This document shows, piece after piece, positions 10,101 through 22,400 of a stretch of 64,000 nt of DNA. Numbering within the stretch: the first letter of the stretch is position 1; each line of letters begins with the position of its first letter. The notes under the pieces were generated by a model. The model saw nothing but the letters and a program-made list of their open reading frames with translations, was not told where the DNA came from and did not search any database. The stretch is from positions 80,235-144,234 of the forward strand of contig JAWQFJ010001315.1 of the NCBI GenBank assembly GCA_034096865.1, in the 5' to 3' direction. The position numbers and the translations under genes are program-made. The DNA is from Theodoxus fluviatilis (taxonomy: Eukaryota > Mollusca > Gastropoda > Cycloneritida > Neritidae).

Positions 10101-13100
10101 GGTGGTAGTGGTGGTGATGGTAGTGGTGGTGGTGGTCATGGTCATGATGGTGGTGGTGGTGGTGGTGGTGGTCATGGTGGTAGTGGTGGTGAAGGTCGTG
10201 GTGGTGGTAGTGGTGATGATGGTGGTGGTGGTGATGGTCATGGTTGTGGTGGTGGTGGTGGTGATGGTTGTGGTGGTGGTGGTGGTGATAGTCGTGATGA
10301 TAGTAGTTGTGGTGATGGTAATTGTGGTAACAATGGTGGTGGTGGTGATGATAAAAAGGAGAGTGGTGCTGCTGCTGATTAATTTTTTAAGTGATGATTT
10401 ATGGTGGTGATTGTAATGTTGAAAATTAATTATGATGATGGCGGTGGTGATGACAGTGCTGATTATTACTGCAAGACAAATATCCATGAAATGACTTTCA
10501 TGGGATTTTGCAGGTCCCCTTCAGAGAGGAGTTCACCAGCAGCTGGGGATGCAGACAGGTTTGGGTACCTGGTACAGGAGATGGGCAAACCCACAGGCGA
10601 TGTACTCACTGTGTCTGCCAGTCAAATCAGGTGTGTCTTGTGATCCTGTGTGTGTGTGTGTGTGTGTGTGTACGCGCGTGTGTGTGTGTGTTGTATGTGT
10701 GTGCCGTGTGTGTGTGTCCATGTGCATGAGAGAGAGAGAATATGAGTTTGTATGAGTGTGTGTGTATGAGTGTGTGTTTGTGCATGTGTGTGTGAGAGTG
10801 CTTTTGTGTGTATATATGTGTGTTTGCATATGTATGAATGCATGTGTTTATGTGTATACATATTTGTGTACATGCGCGTGAATGTGTGTGTGTACACGTA
10901 TGTGTGCATTTGTTCATTTTTGTCTGTGCATGTAATGCATACATGTGTCTGTTTCTACATATATATGAGCAATTCTAAAAAGGTGGCAAGAAAAGTGTGA
11001 CATTAGACCTACTTAGTAAAAGTCATCAGATTTGACTGAAATCAGCATATAATGTTAGAACAAACTGTATTTTATCATAAATTATGAATAAAAAGATAGT
11101 TTGCTATTTTGTGTGTGTGTATGTGAGCGTTAAAGTGGAAAAAGGTGAATGTTGACTAGTCACCCATGTCATAAAAACCCCACAAATATCTGTTATTACC
11201 AAAAATGTCACACTAACTATTCTTACTATATTAGATGTCATTCCTAATGCAATAACATCCTGTAAAACAATTATATTAAAAAAACAATTGAATTTGGTAA
11301 TTATAAAGCATTTGTAATGTCATCGGTGACTAGTCAACATATCCGTTTGTACACTTTCTCAGTAATTACAAAAAACAAGCAATACAGACACCAACTACTG
11401 TTTGTGTACTAAAAATGACAACATTTATTCACTGTAGCAAAGGTACAGCTTAAAATTCCCGTTTTGCAGCAATTTAATTGAAGAAATCAATTTTGTGTCA
11501 TCAGTGACGTTTGCTTCGGCGGCCGACGTTCAGGTCGGAAACAGTCGAAGTACGGTTCGGCCGTTTCCGCCCACCACTTCCGCCAGTCGAAGTACGGTTC
11601 GGCCGTTTCCGCCAGCCACTTCCGCCGTGATCACGCGATCACGCGGTGATCACGCACACAAGCGGCCAATCAGAGCCTAGCTGACAGACAGGCCGTTATT
11701 TCGAAGCTTTCCATTGGTTTGCACTGGCCTCTGATTTCTATCTCCTGTGCCTTAGGTTATTATTCTGCGGTACCGACAACAGTTGCAACGTAAAGCCGGG
11801 AAATGAAGCTTCGATGCGATACCAAACATGTGGCGTTCTTTGGAAGGAAGATGCTGAAACTAAGATCTTTCAAATCTGTTGACACGTCACTCATCCACAA
11901 ATGATGACACAACATACAAAAACTCTTACCTCTTCGTTTGCGCTCCATTTTCCCTCCTGTTCTTCGGTCAGCACTTCCGGCATAGGTGTTAGAACGAAAT
12001 TATGGATCGGGAACAGAAACGTTTCGAAGAAAATTCATCTTTTTTCGCTTTTGTTGACTCGGCACATTATGACGGAAATTTGACGCTAAACTTTCCACAT
12101 CCTACAACTCCTTAAAAAACGCATTGATTAATTTTCTGAGAATTATGACGATATTATCAATAACTTTACACCAATCCTGGATCCAATCCAATAAACCACG
12201 CCGAAAATAGTTCATCTTATCGTACACTGAAAAATTCGTCTGCAATGACACGACGCCGTGACGAGGCAAAAGCGGATTTTCAAGCCAAATAAAATCAGAA
12301 TAGGTTGGTAACATTCAGTTCTAGTTGCTGGCAGTTGAGCATTAACTATTTTCTTGTCTAAAAACCACCACATGTTAGAAAAAAAATGTGGGGTTCTAGA
12401 AAAAACGGAATCCTTTTCCTCTTGGTGAAAAATGTCACGTTTGGTAATGGCGGTTTTTCACGTTTCTCTTTAAATACATGCGGACCATTCACACACAAAA
12501 GCAACAATCGGAACAGATTTATTATATGTATATCTTTAATCTTTTCTCTACAATATGATATAAACGTAACATCATAAAAAGTTTGTAGTTTTTGTGTTAT
12601 TTACACTCTACTGGACAACCATGCACCATTGCCACCTTTTTAGAATTGCTCATATACAGACCTGCCAAATGCTACGCTTTAGGCGTAGCATGCTACGCTT
12701 TCGACATGCTGGCTACGCTGCTACGCTTGTCCGTAAAAACTACGCTTTTCCCGCGTACTTGAACTTTTGACCGTGATGGACAATTCCCCCTCCCCCCCCC
12801 CCCCGCTTTCACGCAGCCGGCGCCGCCTTCACAGCTCACAGCCTTATCTCTTTCCCCCCCCCCCCCCCCCCCGCTTTCACTTTCACGCCGCCGGTTCAGC
12901 TTATCGCGCCGCCTTCCCCCCCCCCCCCCCCCCCAAACCTCCGCTACGCCTATTTCTTCAATGCTACTCCAAATAGCTCTGGATGCTACTCTTTGGCATG
13001 ATGGTGGGTTGGCAGGTCTGTATATATATATATATGTCACTGTGTTTACGTGTGCATTTTTATACATGTGTGTGTGCACGTTTGTGTGTGTGCACGTTTG

Positions 13101-13820
13101 TGTGTGTACATGTGTGTTTGTGAGAATGTGTACAGTAATGAATATGTGTGTGTACACATGTATGTGTTTGTGTGTGTAGACCTGTGTGTATGCATGCATG
13201 TTTCTTTGTATGTTTGTGTATATGTGTGTTTTCGGGGGTGGGGGGTGGGTGGGGGGGATGTGATGTGTGTGATGCTGTCGAGTAAACATGCATGTTGATT
13301 GTGTTGGTGTAATGTGTAGGTTCTAATGCTGATTTAGGTCTCACTTTCACATAATCTGTGTAGTTTTATCCCACGAAGGCACAAATGTAGAAAGGAATGG
13401 TTTTGAGCCGTTTCAAAACCAATGTTTAAATTTTCTGCTTGACCATCAGGCTGTATCGTTTTTTGGGCTGGTTTACTCATCATTTCATCTTCATGCACAT
13501 TTCAGTCGAAAACGCGGACTGTACACTCGTGACAAGAGCAAGCTCTTTCTCAAGCAGCACTGCTTCCCAGAAATGGGCATCTGGAAAGTCAAGGTGAAAC
13601 TCAATCCACTCTCTTGTCACAGAATTGAAGCTGCCTTGAAACTTATTAAATGATTTCCTTTCACTTAGTTATAATTGAACAGAAGCTACCTCAGAACAGA
13701 TTAAATGATTTTGATACACACACTCATACAAACACACATGCCCCCACACACAAATACAGAGAAGCTTGCATACACATGCACTCTCACACACGCGCGCGCG
13801 CACTCTAATACACGCACACA

Positions 13821-13870
<50 letters not shown>

Positions 13871-16800
13871 TACGTATACATACCCAAATACATGTACATA
13901 CTCACAAATACATTTTCCTCTCTATGAAAATCCCCATCCCTCTTCCACCTTCATCTCCCCTCATCCTTGACTTCTTCCTACTTTACTGCTTCCCTCTCCT
14001 CCACATTGTGCTCCCTGTTCTCTTTCTCCTGTTTCTGGAAAGTGATTCTGTTGTGGACAGGGGTATAAATAGAGCCAATGTGTGTCTAGAGGAATTTCAA
14101 AAGGTGAAATCAAAATGTGACTAGCTCTTGGTCTGACCAGCTATAGTTATTTTGTAATTATCTATATCCTAACATGGCCTACAAAGGCTGACAGGCAGGA
14201 AAACTTCATTCATTCATTCATTCATTCATGGAGAGTGATGGAATGTGGGCTGACGGAGCGCTGTGTGCAGTACAGGAGAGACTTACGTGGTCTACAGAGG
14301 CAGGCAGTGAAACGTCATTCATCCATTCATTCATCCATTCATTCATTCATTCATGGAGAGTGATGGAAAAGTGGGCTGTCAGCGCTGTGTGTTGTGCAGG
14401 AGAGACTTACGAGGTCTACAGAGGCAGGCAGTAAAACGTCATTCATTCATTCATTCATTCATTCATTCATTCATTCATTCATTCATTCATTCATTCATTC
14501 ATTCATTCATCCATTCATTCATCCATTCATTCATTCATTCATGGAGAGTGATGGGAATGTGGGCTGACAGCGCTGTGTGCACTGCAGGAGAGACTTATGT
14601 GGTCTACAGAGGCAGGCAGTAAAACGTCATTCATTCATTCATCCATTCATTCATTAATTCATGGAGAGTGATGGAAGTGTGGGTGCTGTGTGCATTGCAG
14701 GAGAGCAAGCTGCGGGAGCTGAGCCTTGGCCATGCGCAGTTTGAGGACTTCTTTGCTGGAGCCCCCCCTGCCTTTGCCATCTCCACTGCCAAGAAGAAAA
14801 GGGGAAAGTTCAATGCCTCAGAGTCTGCCCAGGCCAGTCCTGAGGACAACAAGCTCGACAAGAAGCCGAAGAAAATCATCAGCAAAACCAAAATGAACAA
14901 AGGTAAGTGTGGCGTGTGTGAGTAGAATAGCTGACCTGTCTGCCTACTTGGCCTCAAAAGCTTTGCTAATAAAGTTCTGAAGTTGGACGAAAGTCTCCTT
15001 GTTTCTTTTCACAAGTGTATGGCAAGGGCTGGCTGCTGTGTCCGTGTTCAGATACACCCTGTCTGTTGCATGGTGTCCCACACCACCATATTTCACCCGT
15101 TATTGCTTTTCCTACACCCCCCAGCTCCTACCCCCCAGCTCCTACCCCCCAGCTCCTACCCCCCAGCTCCTACCCCCCAGCTCCTCCTTGCTTTTTCCTC
15201 AGCAAACTCATTGGTGTAAATATAGGGATTATGTGTACTGTGTGTGGCAGAGGTGCACATCACTGCTGAATTTATAACAGTAACTTTGAAGAGGAAAACT
15301 TGAGGAAGAGCTCACCTTTTTAATGGCAGCTAGGGGCATTATGGGAATAATTACACCCATGGGACAGAGTATGATGATATGGGATTCAGTACTTTATGAC
15401 ATTTGTGCACTGAGTTTCCTCTCTCATCCTCTACACTGTCTGCACTGCACCATTTCATCTTCCATGAACTCTCGGGGAATCCACTTTTTAAGAAAGCATT
15501 TTCAGCAAGAGAAAGTTTGGCTAATGTTCAGTCTGGCTTCTTCTAAAAAGAAAGGGAAAAGGATTCAAGCCGGCCTAAGGTTAGCTCCCCTTCCTCTACA
15601 AGTCTATTTGGGGCCTTTGGCCTGGCCCGGGCCCCCCCCCCCCCCCCCCCCCCAGTAGGTCAGCCTTCACTTTTTTCTTTTATTTTTCTCTGTAGAAAAA
15701 GCCAGGTTGAACACAAACCAAACTTTCGTTTACTGAAAACACACACACACACACACACCTTTTTAAAAAATTCAGTGATTGCTCCTAGGGCGGGAAAGAT
15801 TGCAGTTCGATGTTTACTGTCACTTTTCTCTCTTTTTTAATTAATTTTTATATTAAACAAATGTTTTATGGTCAGTCAGGTTACCTTTTTTGACTCACAT
15901 GCGAAGCAAAAGTGAGTATGTACTGAGCCGTGTCGTCCGTCCGTCCGGGCGTCCGTCCGTCCGGGCGTCCGTCCGTCCGTCCGTCCGAGCGGGCGGGCGT
16001 CCGTAAAAAACTTAAACGTTGGATTTTTCTCGGAGACTATTAAGTCTATCAACACCAAATGTGGCATGATGGTGTATGATGACAAGGCCTCAAAAAATAT
16101 ACATAGTGACTTGACCTTGCTTCAAGGTCAAGGTCACAGGAGCCATAAATGTGGTCTCAAAAACAGTCATTTTTCACATTTTCCCAATTTTCTCCCACGT
16201 TATTGAGAATGGCGACCTTAGCTACAAGTGGTATATAGGTCAAAGCAAGCCCTATCTTTTGATACCAGTTTGGTTGACCTTGCTTCAAGGTCAAGGTCAC
16301 AGTAGCTCTTCAAAGTTGGATTGTATACATATTTTGAAGTGACCTTGACCCTGAACTATGGAAGATAACTGTTTCAAACTTAATAATTATGTGGGGCACA
16401 TGTTATACTTTCATCATGAGACACATTTGGTCACATATCATCAAGGTCAAGGTCACTTTGACCCTTATGAAATGTGACCAAAATGGGGTAGTGAACCACT
16501 AAAAGTGACTATATCTCATGGTAGAAAGTGCCAATAAGCACCATTGTGCTTCCTATGTCTTGAATTAACAGCTTTGTGTTGCATGACCTTGGATGACCTT
16601 GACCTTGGGTCAAGGTCACATGTATTTTGGTAGGGAAAATGTGTAAAGCATTTCTTCGTGTATGATGTCATTGGTAGGTTTAGTTGTTTGACCTTGACCT
16701 TGAAGGTCACCTGAAGGTCAAGGTCATATAAAGGTCAAGGTCAAGCATGTGAGTCGTATGGGCTTTGCCCTTCTTGTTTGAGGGGGGGGGGGGGGTTTAC

Positions 16801-19397
16801 CTTTGAGAAGGAAAAGTGTTCCCGTTTAAGGCTGGCTGCAGGGGTTTTATGAGGCACTGCTATTCATTTCCTACAATGCCTAGGGGCTTACAGAAGACGA
16901 CAGGGCAGTGCAGAAAACTGCTGAAGCTGCTTTGCTGGGAGTGTGGCAACCCAACAGGCACTGTACATAGGCAGTCGCCATACTTCTTGACGGCGCTTTG
17001 TGCTGCTTAGTGGTCAAGCTATTGGAGTGGACCGCAAAAGCTCCATGACCATGGGCTCCAGCTAGCTGAGGAGGGGAGTGTCCAGCGGCAGAAGCTGTAT
17101 GTTGCACTGTACTCTGGAGAGGTAGCCACACCTTGCTGTATGTTGCACTGTACTCTGGAGAGGTAGCCACACCTTGCTGTATGTTGCACTGTACTCTGGA
17201 GAGGTAGCCACACCTTGCTGTATGTTGCACTGTACTCTGGAGAGGTAGCCAGCCATACCTTGCTGTATGTTGCACTGTACTCTGGAGAGGTAGCCACACC
17301 TTGCTGTATGTTGCACTGTACTCTGGAGAGGTAGCCACACCTTGCTGTATGTTGCACTGTACTCTGGAGAGGTAGCCACACCTTGCTGTATGTTGCACTG
17401 TACTCTGGAGAGGTAGCCACACCTTGCTGTATGTTGCACTGTACTCTGGAGAGGTAGCCACACCTTGCTGTATGTTGCACTGTACTCTGGAGAGGTAGCC
17501 AGCCACACCTTGCTGTATGTTGCACTGTACTCTGGAGAGGTAGCCGCCACACCTTGCTGTATGTTGCACTGTACTCTGGAGAGGTAGCCACACCTTGCTG
17601 TATGTTGCACTGTACTCTGGAGAGGTAGCCACACCTTGCTGTATGTTGCACTGTACTCTGGAGAGGTAGCCAGCCACACCTTGCTGTATGTTGCACTGTA
17701 CTCTGGAGAGGTAGCCGCCACACCTTGCTGTATGTTGCACTGTACTCTGGAGAGGTAGCCACACCTTGCTGTATGTTGCACTGTACTCTGGAGAGGTAGC
17801 CACACCTTGCTGTATGTTGCACTGTACTCTGGAGAGGTAGCCAGCCACACCTTGCTGGGCAGTGAGCGGCAGTATGGGAGTGGCAGCAAAGGTGGAGTGA
17901 AGCGTTACAGGACATTATATGTTTAACATCAGATAGTTTTGTGCACTCCATGTTTTTTATTTTGGTGTTATGCATTCATTTACAGATAATAATTATGAAT
18001 TTGATAATTGAATTTATTGGATGCTATTTTAAAGTCCTGAAATCCCCCAAATGATGAAGGCTTGGGTTTGTCCAGATAGGCCTGCCTCTAAGCCAAATGG
18101 AAAGGGCTTTCACTCACTGGTGAGGCAAGTCAGAGAAACAGTGTCTATCTGCCTTGCGGTGCATTTCATTACAAGTCATGCGAGGGTTGCTTGTGCTTCC
18201 TACAGAAGAGACGATCCCAACAGAGCCCAAAATGATGAGCCCAGAGGAGCGAGCCAACATCAAGGAGCAGATGAGGCAGGAGAAGCTGGCCATGAAGGAA
18301 GACATGAAGAAGAAAGTTGAAGAAGCCAAGCAGAAAAGGAAGGAAGAGAAGGCAAAGGTAGCACAAGCATCGTCTCTTGTTTGATGTGGGGTTTTATTTG
18401 TAAAGTTGTTGGTATCTCAGTCTTTGGTCTTAATAAAATTGAAATGATTTACTTTATACAAGAAGATGCATACATTTTAAAATGTTTATTACACTTCTTT
18501 TTTTTCTTGCTTGATTTTTTTACTCACATGCGAAGCAAAAGTGAGTCTATGTACTGAGCCGTGTCGTCCGTCCGTCCGGGCGTCCGTCCGTCCGTCCGGG
18601 CGTCCGTCCGTCCGTAAAAAACTTAAATGTTGGATTTTTCTCGGAGACTATTAAGTCTATCAACACCAAATGTGGCATGATGGTGTATGGTGACAAGGCC
18701 TCAAAAAACATACATAGTGACTTGACCTTGCTTCAAGGTCAAGGTCACAGGAGCCATAAATGTGGTCTCAAAAACAGTCATTTTTCACATTTTCCCAATT
18801 TTCTCCCACGTTATTGAGAATGGCGACCTTAGCTACAAGTGGTATATAGGTCAAAGCAAGCCCTATCTTTTGATACCAGTTTGGTTGACCTTGCTTCAAG
18901 GTCAAGGTCACAAGAGCTCTTCAAAGTTGGATTGTATACCTATTTTGAAGTGACCTTGACCCTGAACTATGGAAGATAACTGTTTCAAACTTAATAATTA
19001 TGTGGGGCACATGTTATACTTTCATCATGAGACACATTTGGTCACATATCATCAAGGTCAAGGTCACTTTGACCCTTATGAAATGTGACCAAAATGGGGT
19101 AGTGAACCACTAAAAGTGACTATATCTCATGGTAGAAAGTGCCAATAAGCACCATTGTGCTTCCTATGTCTTGAATTAACAGCTTTGTGTTGCATGACCT
19201 TGGATGACCTTGACCTTGGGTCAAGGTCACATGTATTTTAGTAGGAAAAATGTGTAAAGCATTTCTTTGTGTATGATGTCATTGGTAGGTTTAGTTGTTT
19301 GACCTTGACCTTGAAGGTCACCTGAAGGTCAAGGTCATATAAAGGTCAAGGTCAAGCATGTGAGTCGTATGGGCTTTGCCCTTCTTGTTTAATCCTC

Positions 19398-19450
<53 letters not shown>

Positions 19451-22400
19451 ATGCATGAGAGAGAGAGTGTGTGTGTGTGTGTGTGCATGTGTGTGTTTAC
19501 CACCCTAATTACTGGAGTTTCTCTGTACCACACAGATGTCTTTGTACTTAGCTTTTTCCATTATCTCAACATCCAACATTTTCATTTCTATTTATGAAAT
19601 ACAATTACTTGAGGCATTCTTGGTTTCCATGCAAGCTTTGGCAAAACAAGTGTTCAGTACATGTAATTTACAGCTAGTCTTGGTTGAGGAAGTTGGGTGA
19701 ATTGACACTCTGCAAGGCAAAGTGGCTGTGGTTCAAACAACTGGAATGGAAACCAGATTTTAAAATTGTTTTTCTGACAATTGGCTTGTATTATCTAATC
19801 TTGAGACATGCTTTGGAATCTTGATCATGTCCTTAATTCTCACTGCCTGTGTGGATGCCTGTTCCTGTAGGAGCGAGAGAAGGTGCGCGAAGAGAAGCGG
19901 CAGCAGGCGGAGATCCTGAAGGAGTGGAGTAGACCAAGGGAGGACATGGAATGTGATGACCTCAAGGTGCGTTGGTCCAGGAACTGCCCTTTCCTCCTGA
20001 CTGCTGAATGCTCTTCAAGTCTGCTTGGTTTTGCTGACCCTCCTCCTCCTTGCTGCCCATTTTGAATTTAACTTGAGTGGCTTAAAATTATATATTTAAA
20101 TCATGGCTGTGCCAGAGCGACCTCCTTTAATGGGAAGCCTGGCTGAGAATTTCTTGCCTGCTGTGGCCGGGTGTAACCTGATACAGCACTATCTCTTGCC
20201 CCAGATTTCAGCCAGCCCTTTAAGCTTCTGAGTAGGGCATACATTGTTTTCTTAATTTGTGTGTGTGCGAAAATAAAGTAGACAAATCTAGATGGGATCA
20301 TTCAATAGACCGAAGAATACTCTTTCAAATAATATAAAATACAGTATATGCAGCTTTGGTGATGAATTGCTGCATGCTATTTTTGTGTCATGAGTTACAA
20401 CAGTTTGCAGTGATATTTGACCTGAAGGGGAAAATTCATTAACTTTGACAACCTATGCAGAAAACATTAGTTTCTAGAGTAAAGCTACTTTGCGCAATGA
20501 AACTATCAATATGTCATGCAGTGGTGTCGTTTACCTAGCTATCAGTTAGACTTCCTTGAAGACCATGAGAATGTAATTTTCCAGGCTACTGCCCGCTATG
20601 CACACTGGAGGGGAGCAGCAACACAGGGAAACTTAGGAAATGGACTGTAGATTTTTCATCAAAATCATAGTTTTTGTCAGTCCTTTTGTAGTCGGGCAAG
20701 TTTAACATCCTTAGCATTACACATATCAACATTGAGTTTTTGTCCTTTTGTTTTATTTCTTCAGCGAGAACAGTTTCATTTGCAACTTTCAGGAGAGTAC
20801 GCTGAATACTCTTCTTATCAATGACGCTAATATTTCAACATGAAACAGGGTTTCAAAACAACATCTTTGTACTCTGAGTAGGTTTAACTATTACAAGTAT
20901 TCTGCAGGAGCAAATGACGGAAAAGTCTAATGATAAACTGAAGCTCGATCTTTATGCTATCTGCAAGAGGATGTCACTCAGTAGTATAGTGGGTATTTTT
21001 GACTCACATGCGAAGCAAAAGTGAGTCTATGTACTCACCCGTGTCGTCCGTCCGGGCGTCAGGGCGTCCGGGCGTCCGTGAAAAACTTTAACGTTGGATT
21101 TTTCTCGGAGACTATTAAGTCTATCAACACCCAATTTGGCATGATGGTGTATGATGACAAGGCCTCAAAAAACATACACAGTGACTTGTCCTTGCTTCAA
21201 GGTCAAGGTCGCAGGGGCCATAAATGTTGTCTAAAAACCAGTCATTTTTCACATTTTCTCAATTTTCTCTGAAGTTTTGGAGATTGGATACCTGACCTAT
21301 ATATGGTTTATAGGGCAAAGTAATCCCTATCTTTTGATACCAGTTTGGTTTACCTTGCTTCAAGGTCAAGGTCACAGGAGCTCTTCAAAGTTGGATTGTA
21401 TACATATTTTGAAGTGACCTTGACCCTGAAATATGGAAGATAACTGTTTCAAACTTAATAATTATGTGGGGCACATGTTATACTTTCATCATGAGACACA
21501 TTTGGTCACATATCATCAAGGTCAAGGTCACTTTGACCCTTATGAAATGTGACCAAAATGGGGTAGTGAACCACTAAAAGTGACCATATCTCATGGTAGA
21601 AAGTGCCAATAAGCACCATTGTGCTTCCTATGTCTTGAATTAACAGCTTTGTGTTGCATGACCTTGGATGACCTTGACCTTGGGTCAAGGTCACATGTAT
21701 TTTTTCTCTTTGGCGATGACTGCAACAGTGGAGAGACCAGTGTCAGCTGCTCCTTCTGTAGCATTTTCTATTGCTTTTTTACCCACAGGATAGTCTTCTC
21801 TGATGCTGATTTCTTCCCTACCAGGAGATGCTGATAGCATTTGTAACAAAATGTGGATGGATACAGAATTCCATTGGTTTCCTCTTTCACAGTAATTCCA
21901 TGAATATTTTGAAGATCTGTAGCATAGTCCTTGCACAGTTTCACAGGAATGCTGTCACGTTGTCTCTTTGATCTTTCTCTACATACTCTCCACACTGAAT
22001 TGAGTCTCTCAAAATGAATTGTCTATGTGTGCTCCTCCTGCTCTGTTGTTAATAAACGGCCTGCAGGAGTGCACTCACTCTGCATCATTTACACTCCAAG
22101 ACATGAAGTCTAAGAAAATGTTTATGTTGATAAATCACCCCTATTCTACACTAGGTGAGGAATGAGAAACAAAACCCTTATGCTCAAATATTTGGACTCA
22201 ATTATTGTTGGGTGGACAAATGACAAACACAAGTTTAAAGAACCTGTTTCCCTGCCTATGCAGTTTTCTTGCAATATTGCCAATGATCCTCAGAACTGCC
22301 TAGGTTCTTGTTTTGTTCAAAGCATGTAGTTACTAAAATTTGTGTGAAAGACTTTTCACTTTTGTTTTGGTTCAATTTCACAATGGATGGTTTTGTCAAA

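Noticed and set aside
9513..10487. 324-codon His/Thr-rich complement frame and Val/Gly-rich + frames
   Set aside because: Pure product of the GGT/GAT triplet repeat.
16880..17975. Three overlapping complement frames of 275-322 codons
   Set aside because: 41-bp tandem repeat read in three phases; identical peptides in all frames and no start context.
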